This document shows, one piece after another, positions 15,828 through 23,386 of a stretch of DNA of 28,682 bases. Origin of the DNA: SM23-73-3 sp964580215 (GTDB lineage: Bacteria > Zixibacteria > MSB-5A5 > SM1-73); contig CAZOJT010000034.1 in assembly GCA_964580215.1 (NCBI GenBank), forward strand, positions 1-28,682. Reading direction: 5' to 3'. The notes beneath the pieces are model-generated. The model did no database searches, was not told the DNA's origin, and saw only the letters and a list, made by a program, of their open reading frames with translations. The position numbers were made by a program, and so were the translations under genes. Within the stretch, counting starts at the first letter, position 1; each line of letters opens with the position of its first letter.

Positions 15828-17168
15828 TCATTCTTGGAGGAAATTAGAAAGGAAGTCGTTCACAAATGCCTCAGATTTCTCGGTAAGATCAATATACTTG
15901 GTGTAATTCACTGAGTAGGCGTCGCTATCGTAATCAATATACGCCTCCGCCAAGGAAGAGAGGGCTTGAAACCTCTGGTACGGAATGGAACCATAGATAT
16001 TGTTGTAGTTTACATACTTCTCGAGAAAGCCCAGCGCTTCAGGACTTCTAATACACTCCATTACACTATCGCATTTCTGGAAACAATCTTTAAGAGCAGA
16101 TTCATAGGAACTCACCTTTTGTTTGAAGTCCTTGAGTGAGAGATCCTCATAGCAAAAATCTTGAAAGGCTAATTCATATTCGTCCAAGTTGTTGTGAATT
16201 TTTGTAATTTCGACCCGTAGTCGACCGATACTTCGCTGTTCCTCTACTTGATCCCCGGGCTCTACTCTTATGATTGAAGAATAGGTTGTTACAAGTTGGA
16301 CTCGTTTTGAATCATTTTCTTTAATAAGTTCCATCCCGATCTGAACTGCCGTTGAATCCAATTTTTCCGCACCCTCTTTAATTTTTACTATAGCAAAAAG
16401 ATCGTTTTTCTCCAAATTGATCATCCTGAGCAGCAATTCTTTGAAAAAAGTCGACTTTATTTCTTGCGCAAGCCTCTCCATGTTTTTCATTCGCACGTGC
16501 CAAGCTCCTTCTATTCTCGAGGTCTCCTTGACAAAAGTTTCGTAATCAACTGTGCCCTCCAAATAACCATCAAGGATGTCTTGGTATGAATACAGGTTTT
16601 GGCGGATTTTAGCAAATTCGCTTAAAATGGTGATTTCTTTTTCTATGTCCTCCGCACTGATTCGGAATACGTCCCCTGACAGGACATCCATATAAGTTAT
16701 GGTCTTCGGTTTGGTGGGCTGGAAAGTTCCAGAAACAGAAGCGAATCCAATTAATAATAGAAAAAATAAGGTAACAAATGGAATTGATTTTAAAGCGACA
16801 TTTAGAAATCTTCTTTTAACGTATCTATCACCGAGATAGAAAAGTAGATATCCAAAAAAGATATAAAAAGCACATGCCCCCGGGAACTTTTCTAAATATG
16901 TTAGCGTTTGATTCGTCCTGCTGGAATAGGTAATTAACAAGATTATGAGAATGATCCCAAATTGTCTCCAGGAGTACTTATAGATTTGCAACTTATCAAA
17001 CGAAAGCCATTTTCTACACAGAACGTTGTTAAGCAGAACAATAAAGAAGACTGCCAGTATCCAAAAAACTAAAACTGCTAAGGGATTATCCAGGGTCTTC
17101 GCAACAGACCCTATCAATATTAGAAGCAAAAAAATGAGGGCACCTATTACCAACTTCTTTCCAAGCAT
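15828..17168 (-). CDS. Large membrane protein with long extramembrane helical region, unknown function
   Basis: 446 residues. The start is secure: AAGGAGGTG lies five bases before the ATG at 17168. Five membrane helices cover residues about 5-150 (VIGALIFLLLILIGSVA, LVFWILAVFFIVLL, FGIILIILLITYSS, CAFYIFFGYLLFYLG, IPFVTLFFLLLIGF). Residues about 150-446 are soluble, charged and helix-rich (GYLEGTVDYETFVKETSRIEG, EYELAFQDFCYEDLSLKDF), suggesting a coiled or helical-bundle sensor or scaffold domain. No enzymatic motif is visible and I do not recognise the family. The gene is isolated on its strand and flanked by REP-like copies A and B in the same orientation. Confidence 0.75.
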   Translation of the reverse strand: MLGKKLVIGALIFLLLILIGSVAKTLDNPLAVLVFWILAVFFIVLLNNVLCRKWLSFDKLQIYKYSWRQFGIILIILLITYSSRTNQTLTYLEKFPGACAFYIFFGYLLFYLGDRYVKRRFLNVALKSIPFVTLFFLLLIGFASVSGTFQPTKPKTITYMDVLSGDVFRISAEDIEKEITILSEFAKIRQNLYSYQDILDGYLEGTVDYETFVKETSRIEGAWHVRMKNMERLAQEIKSTFFKELLLRMINLEKNDLFAIVKIKEGAEKLDSTAVQIGMELIKENDSKRVQLVTTYSSIIRVEPGDQVEEQRSIGRLRVEITKIHNNLDEYELAFQDFCYEDLSLKDFKQKVSSYESALKDCFQKCDSVMECIRSPEALGFLEKYVNYNNIYGSIPYQRFQALSSLAEAYIDYDSDAYSVNYTKYIDLTEKSEAFVNDFLSNFLQE

Positions 17169-17346
17169 GCTAACACCTCCTTATTCACTTTAAGTATCTT
17201 CAGACTCAATTTCCCGATCAGTTCAGCGATGATTACAGCCATCTCAGATCTTCCTAGCCAAGAAAGCTCTTGGATAATTATCCTAACTGAACCAATAAAT
17301 ATATAATAATTCAAAAACCACAAAGCGTCAAGAACAATCTGCTCTC

Positions 17347-17407
17347 GATGCCTCGACACTCGGAAATGCAGATGACAATTAGCTTAAGGGATTCCTTTTT
17401 CCGAACC
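17347..17407. repeat. REP-like double hairpin, copy B (degenerate)
   Basis: Aligns with copy A over its whole length (CTCGATGC.TCG.CA..., GGAAATGC.GATG.CAATTAGCTT, ATTCCT), but the first hairpin is mostly lost. It lies between the stop of the 356-residue TPR protein and the start of the membrane protein. The rest of 17169-17424 contains no gene I can support. Confidence 0.6.
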
Positions 17408-17424
17408 ATCTGAAAAAGAGCCGA

Positions 17425-18495
17425 TCATTCTTTCCTTCCCACAAATTCTGAAGATTTTTCTAAAAGCTTTTGAGTTTTCTTGAGCTTGGTTTTTTGTCTT
17501 TTTTGTGTTTTCTCATCCAAGGGCAAATTCAGAATCTCCTGGCAAAGGGTAGCGCATTCGTCATATTTTCCCAGGCTGAAAAGGCAGTTGGCAATAAAGT
17601 ATCTGCACTCAATTAGGTTGTAGGACTGATCAGGATTTCCTGATATATGATTTTTTTCGATTCTTTCCAACAATTCCTGATATTTCAACAAGGCGTTGTG
17701 CCAATCCTTTTTCTCATAGTGGGCTTGCGCCAGCGCCCACAGGAAGGATTTCCCCTGCGGATAGTCAGACTGCATCTTTTGAGCTAAGCTTATAGCCTGA
17801 TCAAACTCTTTTTCTTCGATGTACATCCAGATGAGTCCACTGGCAGCCGCTTCTCGAGAGAAGATTGATTTCTCATATGCCAGCTTCGTCTGGGAAATTC
17901 CTTTTTCTCTGTGGTCTCCAATGAAGGGAAGCCACCAAAGAGCTTTAGTCATTACACTTGCCCAAAAGTGGTAAGAGCCCAACCCCACATAGGCATCGTA
18001 GAGTTCCAGATTGAGTTTTACAGCCTCCTTCAGGGCTGATTTGGCTCTAAGCCCATCGTTTAAGCCCGACCACCATTTCCCCTTCTTGGCATTATACACC
18101 GCCTGTGCCCCATGGGTATCGCCTAAAATGAGGTAAGCCCAGGCATCCCTTTTGTCTTTTTTAATCCTCTTTCTGGCAAACCTTTTAGCCATTTTTATGT
18201 TTTTGTGAAAATCTTTTTCTTTAAAGTTGCTTTCATAATCGATCATCTGGGCATGATACAAAGCCGCTTTAAAAAAATATCCTGCTGGATCCTCTGGAGC
18301 CATCTGGATAAGGGTTTTAAACCGACTTTCCGCCAAAACATAGTTTTCCTGAAACGTGGCTTCAATACCCTCAAGTATAAGCCTTTTTATCTGCGGGTCC
18401 TGATAGTCGAGATATCTTTGAGGAAAAGAAAGGCGGGGACAGAAAAGGAGAAAAGTTAAAACCAAAAGTAGTGTAAGACCAAATTTTCTTTTCAC
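17425..18495 (-). CDS. Secreted TPR-like protein, paralogue 2
   Basis: 356 residues from a GTG at 18495 that overlaps the stop of the upstream paralogue by four bases (GTGA), so the two are translationally coupled. A signal peptide is present (KRKFGLTLLLVLTFLLFCPRLSF). The body is TPR/helix-hairpin repeats, with the region YDAYVGLGSYHFWASVMTKALWWLPFIGD at about 165-195 almost the same as in its neighbour. The C-terminus has TPR units (FLWALAQAHYEKKDWHNALLKYQELL, CRYFIANCLFSLGKYDECATLCQEI) and a lysine-rich tail. Probably a periplasmic or cell-surface protein; role unknown. Confidence 0.8.
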   Translation of the reverse strand: MKRKFGLTLLLVLTFLLFCPRLSFPQRYLDYQDPQIKRLILEGIEATFQENYVLAESRFKTLIQMAPEDPAGYFFKAALYHAQMIDYESNFKEKDFHKNIKMAKRFARKRIKKDKRDAWAYLILGDTHGAQAVYNAKKGKWWSGLNDGLRAKSALKEAVKLNLELYDAYVGLGSYHFWASVMTKALWWLPFIGDHREKGISQTKLAYEKSIFSREAAASGLIWMYIEEKEFDQAISLAQKMQSDYPQGKSFLWALAQAHYEKKDWHNALLKYQELLERIEKNHISGNPDQSYNLIECRYFIANCLFSLGKYDECATLCQEILNLPLDEKTQKRQKTKLKKTQKLLEKSSEFVGRKE

Positions 18496-19541
18496 CCGGT
18501 CTTTGTCTCCTTTTTAATTTTTTTCTTCAGCTTCTTGGCTTTGCCAACGAAGTCTTTGATACTTTTATTTTCTTTCGGATTTTTCTCAAGGGCAATGATG
18601 GAGTCGATCACATCGGAGCTTTTTTCAAAATCCTTGCTCTCATAATACGCCAATGCCAGATAGTAGCGACACTCCACCTCTCCAGCCGGATGATAATAAG
18701 GTGAGGAGGTCAGAGCCTTAAGCAGGCTCTGGTAGGTAGTGATCGCCCCATCATACATCTGGGTCTCAAGTTGCGCCTGTCCTAAAAACCACAGCAAAAA
18801 AGGTCTGTCCGGGTGAGTCTTTCTCAGTTCGCCTATCATGGCGAAAGCATTTTGGTATTCTTTGTTCTCCACCCAGATGCGCAGCAGAGCATATTTTGCG
18901 TCCTCTCTGGCATATTTCCCTTTTTCTATTGCCATCTTAATCATGTCGATTCCCATCTGTCTGTTGTCCGCCACAAAGGGAAGCCACCAGAAGATCTTTG
19001 CTTTTAAGCTTTTCCAGAAATGATATGTTCCCAAGCCGTAGTAAACATCATACAGCTCCGGGTCAAGCTTCAAAGCATTTTCCAAGTGACCTTTTGCTTT
19101 CAAACCATCCACGAAAGCTCCAAACCAGTTGCCGGTCAAGCCCTTATTGATTCCTCGAAAGCCGATGGCTCCGCCCAGATAGAGACAATCGTAGGCGTCA
19201 AGGTTTCCCTTCTTTTTTCTCTTCTCTCCGGTCTGAATAGCCAGGTTCATATATTTATTAAACTCGTCCATATAGGAGTAGTTGCGATAATCATCCATCA
19301 TGTTTTGAAGTGAAGCCGAGACATAGAAATAGCCAATGGGGTCCTCCGGGAAAATCTCAATCAGCTTTTTAAATTCTTCCACCGCGGCAAAGGTCGAATC
19401 ATTATGAACCAGTTCAATACCTTTCAGTATGATCTGGTCCACCTCTGGCGATTCCATGCTCAACTCGGCTGGAGCTTCAGCACTGAAGATAAAAAAACTT
19501 AGGATGGAAACCAGTAGGGGAATTGTTTGTTGACCACGCAT
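18492..19541 (-). CDS. Secreted TPR-like protein, paralogue 1
   Basis: 349 residues; AGGAG lies nine bases before the ATG at 19541. The signal peptide ends near SFFIFSAEAPAE. Like the next gene, it starts its mature part with a QIILKGIELVHNDSTFAAVEEFKKLI TPR, has a PEDPIGYFYVSA unit, and carries the shared signature YDVYYGLGTYHFWKSLKAKIFWWLPFVAD. Similarity along the full length shows a tandem duplication. The conserved YHFW..WWLPF.GD.R..GI block is more conserved than the TPR units and may be the working part. It follows the PH-like gene by 40 bases in the same operon. Confidence 0.8.
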   Translation of the reverse strand: MRGQQTIPLLVSILSFFIFSAEAPAELSMESPEVDQIILKGIELVHNDSTFAAVEEFKKLIEIFPEDPIGYFYVSASLQNMMDDYRNYSYMDEFNKYMNLAIQTGEKRKKKGNLDAYDCLYLGGAIGFRGINKGLTGNWFGAFVDGLKAKGHLENALKLDPELYDVYYGLGTYHFWKSLKAKIFWWLPFVADNRQMGIDMIKMAIEKGKYAREDAKYALLRIWVENKEYQNAFAMIGELRKTHPDRPFLLWFLGQAQLETQMYDGAITTYQSLLKALTSSPYYHPAGEVECRYYLALAYYESKDFEKSSDVIDSIIALEKNPKENKSIKDFVGKAKKLKKKIKKETKTG

Positions 19542-19581
19542 ATTGCTATTCTCCTGAGATATTCAAATCTGGATTAAGACT

Positions 19582-20067
19582 TCAAACATCCGCTCTTCCC
19601 GCAGGCAGATCCAATGTCAGTTTGTCCACCTGTGCCGATTTGGCTTCATTGGTTAAATCTTTCAAAAAATGCAGATAATCTTCCATAAAAGAGTATACTT
19701 TAATTGGCTTCTGCCCTCTGCTTTCTATCCTGGTAGATTTCATAAAGTCAAAAGGACCCCAGGGAGTGGTGGTTATCTTCTTCACATCATTCCAAGCGAT
19801 GTATACAAATGAGGTGGCAAATCTTCCCCAGATCATTCTCTCAAAAATCAGTTTGCTGGGAGTCAAGATTACCAGATGATAGGAAAAGTCCAGTCGGATG
19901 AAGAAGATCAGAAGGATAAAGATCAGCATAAAAAGCATGGACAACCAGATGGAGTCTCTAAAGCCCGCCACCGCCGCTAAGATGAAGATCAGGGCAACCA
20001 ACGAGAAAAATATCCTCAGCTCTATCCCGAAGAACCTGTATCGCTTTGCATTTTCCGGTAAGTTCAT
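19582..20067 (-). CDS. Two-helix membrane protein with bacterial PH-like domain
   Basis: 161 residues. After a polar start (MNLPENAKRYRFFGIELRI), two adjacent helices cover residues about 18-58 (IFFSLVALIFILAAVAGF, IWLSMLFMLIFILLIFFI). The rest has the alternating strand pattern of small bacterial PH domains (YHLVILTPSKLIFERMIWG, FVYIAWNDVKKITTTPWGPFDF, RIESRGQKPIKVYSF) ending in a helix. Such proteins are membrane-anchored and of unknown role. It is the first gene of a three-gene operon behind a strong promoter. The ribosome-binding site is weak (GAGAAAG). Confidence 0.7.
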   Translation of the reverse strand: MNLPENAKRYRFFGIELRIFFSLVALIFILAAVAGFRDSIWLSMLFMLIFILLIFFIRLDFSYHLVILTPSKLIFERMIWGRFATSFVYIAWNDVKKITTTPWGPFDFMKSTRIESRGQKPIKVYSFMEDYLHFLKDLTNEAKSAQVDKLTLDLPAGRADV

Positions 20068-20115
20068 TTTTCTTTCTCAGGCAAAATTACCTTTATTTAC
20101 GTGCAAACTCAAATT

Positions 20116-20143
20116 ATTATATAAGCTTTCTACCAAAAATCAA
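20116..20143 (-). promoter_or_regulatory. Sigma-70-like promoter of the PH-TPR-TPR operon
   Basis: On the minus strand, TTGATT (20143-20138), a 16-base spacer and a consensus TATAAT (20121-20116), 48 bases before the ATG at 20067. Confidence 0.6.
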
Positions 20144-20191
20144 GCTTTTTAGTATTCTTATTTGTGTTCCCTTTGTTAACCTTACCTTAAT

Positions 20192-20252
20192 CCTCTCCTT
20201 AAAAAAGAGAGGAAAAAAACTCCCCTCCTTCTTAAGGAGGGGAGTTAGGGGA
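20192..20252. repeat. CCTCTC and CTCCCCTCCTT hairpins
   Basis: CCTCTC/GAGAGG (from 20192) and a perfect 12-bp stem ACTCCCCTCCTT/AAGGAGGGGAGT (20219-20245), then TAGGGGAGG. Same style as the C5T3/A3G5 hairpins inside the MITE at 10486 and 10577. The stretch 20068-20536 holds only the promoter and repeats. Confidence 0.65.
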
Positions 20253-20288
20253 GGTTCCATACCGAAAGGTGAGAAGGATGGCTTGTTC

Positions 20289-20362
20289 GATGGATCGGCA
20301 TTAGGATTCATCCTGTAGTAAATACCGATGCCAAATAGCTTCGGGGAATTCCGATTACCGAG
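20289..20362. repeat. REP-like double hairpin, copy C (with extra hairpin)
   Basis: Matches copy A, but hairpin 1 is enlarged by a small AGGAT-TC-ATCCT stem in its loop; the shared CGATGCCAAATAGCTTCGGG joins it to hairpin 2 (TTCGGGGAATTCC...CCGAG). Confidence 0.65.
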
Positions 20363-20463
20363 CATCAAGAGCATCGCCTCTCTCCGCAGAACCCAAATGT
20401 CCGAGATATTTATCTTGCTTTTCTAATTCATTTGATTATATTTGCGTATCAAATTGGGAATCC

Positions 20464-20519
20464 CGCCCATTGATAAGCTCAGGGTGGTGAGCAAAGCCGA
20501 ACCACCAAAGGCGGGGAGT
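20464..20519. repeat. Palindrome block before rpmE
   Basis: CCCGCC (20463) and GGCGGG (near 20511) enclose GGTGGT...ACCACC and a GCTCAGGGTGGTGAGC stretch. A member of the GC palindrome family with a long loop. It ends just before the rpmE ribosome-binding site. Confidence 0.55.
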
Positions 20520-20536
20520 GAAAAGGAGGAGAAGAG

Positions 20537-20821
20537 TTGAAACCGAAGATTCATCCTAAGTATTTTGAGACCACCATTACCTGCGCCTGTGGCAATGTGA
20601 TTAAAACCCGCTCCACGGTGAAGAATCTCCGGGTGGAGATATGTTCCGCCTGTCATCCTTTCTTTACCGGAAAGCAGAAGCTGGTGGATACCGCAGGGAG
20701 GGTGGAGAGGTTCAGAAGAAAATATAGGCATTTAGAGAAGAAAAAGGTGGAAAGTAAAGAAGTAGAGCCGGAACCCAAAGAAGAAAAGGCAGAATCTTCT
20801 CCGGATAGCGGAGAAAAGTAG
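20537..20821 (+). CDS. rpmE: 50S ribosomal protein L31 (zinc-binding type)
   Basis: 94 residues from a TTG at 20537, chosen because AAAAGGAGGAGAAGAG directly precedes it and the protein then starts with the expected MKPKIHPKY. L31 bridges the two ribosomal subunits. All four zinc ligands of the C-plus type are present: C16-x-C18 (TCACGN) and C36-x2-C39 (CSACHPFFTGKQK). The conserved core ends near RVERFRRKY (about 65); the last 28 residues are a Glu/Lys-rich extension, longer than in most L31 proteins. rpmE, DUF1385 and prfA occur together in many bacteria. Confidence 0.95.
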   Translation: MKPKIHPKYFETTITCACGNVIKTRSTVKNLRVEICSACHPFFTGKQKLVDTAGRVERFRRKYRHLEKKKVESKEVEPEPKEEKAESSPDSGEK

Positions 20822-20831
20822 CAAAATCAGC

Positions 20832-20949
20832 AAGCGACTGTTGTCAACAGGGAAGTGGAAGTATCATTGTGGACAGCAGTCGCTTTCTTGTATCTAGTGG
20901 CTTTGTTAGATAGAGAAGAAAAATGCGCCCCGCCTGAGGCGGGACGGCT
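20832..20949. repeat. Inverted repeat and GC palindrome between rpmE and DUF1385
   Basis: AAGCGACTG (20832-20840) pairs with CAGTCGCTT (20877-20885), extendable to 13 of 14. A CCCGCC-TGA-GGCGGG palindrome (20929-20943) with GGCTACC after it is a shortened copy of the cruciform at 15597. GCTCGAT-GA-ATCGAGC (21009-21024) follows and covers one possible start codon of the next gene. Confidence 0.6.
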
Positions 20950-21048
20950 ACCATCTTTGAGTTCGTGGATTTGTCTCTTTGCCACGACAAAGATTATTTA
21001 TGCTTCTGCTCGATGAATCGAGCGACTATAAAGAAAAAGGACTCTACT

Positions 21049-22041
21049 TTGGCTGATATACACGTTGGTGGACAGGCGGTGATAGAGGGAGTGATGATGC
21101 GTTCCCCTCACCGAATCTGCACTGCAGTGAGAAAACCAGATGGAGAGATCGTGGCCAAAAGTCAAAGGTTTATCTCATTCACCCAGAGATATAAGATATT
21201 AGGATTGCCTTTGATTCGAGGACTGGTCTCCTTCGTGGAGATGCTGGTGATCAGCATAAAGACTTTAAACTACTCCGCAGAGATTGCCATGTCCGAAGGG
21301 TCCGCCTCCGGCGGAAAAGAGGAGGAGAAATCAAATTCCAAAAAGGAAAAGACAGGATCGGATTTTCTCAGGAGTGTTTATTTGGCTCTCACCGTGGTTT
21401 TTGCGATAGCCTTGGGTTTTGGGATTTTTTTCTTTTTGCCTCTGTGGCTTTCTGATGTGCTGGGGGTGAGAAAGGAGGCTTTAGCCTTTAACCTGGTTGC
21501 CGGCTTTGTTCGGGTCGCCCTTTTTATTTCATATGTATGGGCCATCTCCAGAATTGGTGAGTTCAAAAGGATATTTCAGTATCACGGGGCGGAACATAAA
21601 TCTATCTACACCTTCGAGGCTGGCAAGGAGCTGACCGTAGAAAACGTGAAAGGTTTTTCTACCCGACATCCTCGTTGCGGAACCAGCTTTATTTTAATAG
21701 TGGTGGTATTTGCCATTTTCGTTTACTCTGTCTCCGATACCATTTATTATCTTGTAGCCGGCGTCCCTCCCACCCTACCCAAAAGATTTCTGCTTCACAC
21801 CTCTCTTTTGCCTCTGGTGGCAGGAGTGGGATATGAGCTTCTAAGATTATCTGGAAAGACTCAGAATCGGAAGATCATAAGATTTTTAAGCGCTCCTGGT
21901 CTGTGGATCCAGAGCATCACCACCAATGAGCCTAACGAAGATCAAATGGAGGTGGCTCTGGTAGCTTTAAAGAATGCCTTAAGCCATGAGGAGCCGTCCC
22001 TCGCCGCTTATAGGGAGGGCGTCAATAGCTCTCCCGGTTAG
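21049..22041 (+). CDS. DUF1385 membrane protein
   Basis: 330 residues if the TTG at 21049 is the start; AAAAAGGA lies 7 bases upstream and the protein then begins right before the family motif HVGGQAVIEGVMMRSP. An ATG at 21013 is possible but sits in a perfect hairpin without a ribosome-binding site. Family marks: GGQAVIEGVMMR, RGLVSFVEM, and FQYHGAEHKSIYTFEAGKELTVENVKGFSTRHPRCGTSF with conserved His, Glu and Cys, probably metal-binding. Four membrane helices follow. A linker (MSEGSASGGKEEEKS) contains a TCCGCC-TCC-GGCGGA palindrome (21301-21315). DUF1385 proteins lie next to prfA in many genomes; their function is unknown. Confidence 0.9.
   Translation: MADIHVGGQAVIEGVMMRSPHRICTAVRKPDGEIVAKSQRFISFTQRYKILGLPLIRGLVSFVEMLVISIKTLNYSAEIAMSEGSASGGKEEEKSNSKKEKTGSDFLRSVYLALTVVFAIALGFGIFFFLPLWLSDVLGVRKEALAFNLVAGFVRVALFISYVWAISRIGEFKRIFQYHGAEHKSIYTFEAGKELTVENVKGFSTRHPRCGTSFILIVVVFAIFVYSVSDTIYYLVAGVPPTLPKRFLLHTSLLPLVAGVGYELLRLSGKTQNRKIIRFLSAPGLWIQSITTNEPNEDQMEVALVALKNALSHEEPSLAAYREGVNSSPG
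21301..21315. repeat. GC palindrome inside the DUF1385 linker
   Basis: TCCGCC-TCC-GGCGGA, in frame, encoding SASGG in a variable charged linker between the N-terminal domain and the membrane helices. Confidence 0.6.
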
Positions 22042-22137
22042 TTTAAAACTTTTGGTAGTAAAAATGAAGGGACTACTGAAAACCTTGTTGGCAGGCTGAA
22101 TGCTTGCCCTATGGGTGATAAGCTATAGTCTAACATA

Positions 22138-22177
22138 GAGGCGGGAATTCCCAGACGGGTCTCCGTCATCCCGCCTC
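22138..22177. repeat. Nested hairpin before prfA
   Basis: GAGGCGGGA (22138-22146) pairs with TCCCGCCTC (22169-22177), with an inner GACGG-GTCT-CCGTC stem. It lies in the 5' region of prfA and could affect its expression if transcribed with it. Confidence 0.65.
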
Positions 22178-22255
22178 ATGACATTGCTTTTTAACAAACC
22201 TGAAAGTATTACAAAGAATTCTTTAGTAAACTTACGCAAAGAAAAAGGTGATCTT

Positions 22256-23326
22256 ATGCTTGATCTTTTGGAAAAGGTGGAGGAAAGACATAAAGAGCTG
22301 ACCGAGCTTTTGTCCGATCCGAAGGTTTTCGCCGACAAGAACAACTACAAGAGGATTGCCAAAGAGCATAATGAATTAGCAGAAGTCGTCTCCCTTTCAT
22401 CCAAATACAAAAAGTTGCTTAAAACCATTGAGGATGACGAGAAGATCAGCAAAGAGTCTGAGGACCGGGAACTGGTTGAGTTGGCAAAATCGGAACTGGA
22501 GGAGCTTTATTCAAAAAAGCAGGCGTATGAGGAAAAGTTAAAAACTTTGCTTTTGCCCAAGGATCCACTGGATAGCCGCAATACCATCATGGAGATTAGG
22601 GCTGGCACTGGAGGTGAAGAAGCGGCGCTCTTTGCCGCCAACCTTTACCGTATGTATATGAAATATGCAGAGAAAAATGGATGGAAGGTGGACGTGATGA
22701 ACTCCAATCCCACCGGGATAGGGGGATTCAAGGAGATTATCTTCTTAGTGGAGGGGAATGATGCGTACGGCAAATTGAAATATGAAAGCGGAGTTCACCG
22801 GGTGCAGAGGGTGCCGGTTACCGAAGCCTCCGGAAGAATCCATACCTCCGCCGCCTCGGTGGCGGTCCTGCCTGAGGCTGAGGAGGTGGAGGTGGGTATC
22901 AAACCTGAAGAGTTAAAGATCGATGTGTTCCGATCATCAGGTCCGGGAGGGCAATCGGTGAATACCACCGACTCGGCGGTAAGGATCACCCACCTCCCTA
23001 CCAACACCGTAGTCACCTGTCAGGATGAAAAGTCTCAACTGAAGAATAAAAACAAAGCCATGAAGGTCTTGAGAGCACGACTTTTAGATAAAGCCTCAGC
23101 AGAACAAAATGCCAAAATCGCCCGGGAGAGAAAAACCATGGTGGGAAGCGGAGATCGGTCCGAGAAAATCAGGACCTACAACTTTCCTCAGGGTCGGGTG
23201 ACCGATCACAGAATCGGCTTGACTTTATACCGCTTGGAAGACATCTTGACCGGGGAGATGGATGAGTTTGTGGAGACTCTAAAAAAGAAGGAACAGGAGC
23301 AGAGATTGAAAAGCTCCAAAATTTAA
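22256..23326 (+). CDS. prfA: Peptide chain release factor 1
   Basis: 356 residues from the ATG at 22256, with AAGGTG seven bases upstream; an in-frame ATG at 22178 would add a non-family tail. RF1 reads UAA and UAG and triggers peptide release. The GGQ motif that reaches the peptidyl-transferase centre is at 231-233 (SSGPGGQSVNTTDSAVRITH). The stop-codon reading loop is RVPVTEASGRIHTS, with the P-x-T type tripeptide of RF1 rather than the SPF of RF2. CQDEKSQLKNK and the C-terminal TYNFPQGRVTDHRIGLTLYRL complete the match. The methyltransferase gene prmC, which often follows, is absent; an IS481 element lies there instead. Confidence 0.96.
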   Translation: MLDLLEKVEERHKELTELLSDPKVFADKNNYKRIAKEHNELAEVVSLSSKYKKLLKTIEDDEKISKESEDRELVELAKSELEELYSKKQAYEEKLKTLLLPKDPLDSRNTIMEIRAGTGGEEAALFAANLYRMYMKYAEKNGWKVDVMNSNPTGIGGFKEIIFLVEGNDAYGKLKYESGVHRVQRVPVTEASGRIHTSAASVAVLPEAEEVEVGIKPEELKIDVFRSSGPGGQSVNTTDSAVRITHLPTNTVVTCQDEKSQLKNKNKAMKVLRARLLDKASAEQNAKIARERKTMVGSGDRSEKIRTYNFPQGRVTDHRIGLTLYRLEDILTGEMDEFVETLKKKEQEQRLKSSKI

Positions 23327-23386
23327 AAATGTCCGCCGACCGCAGTCCACCGCCAACCCTTGGTAGCCACAACCTTTAGGGTATTA

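Noticed and set aside
17147..17359. 70-codon minus-strand frame before the membrane protein
   Set aside because: It starts inside REP-like copy B, has no ribosome-binding site, and its 3' end covers the strong ribosome-binding site and start of the 446-residue protein. Its hydrophobic sequence matches nothing I know.
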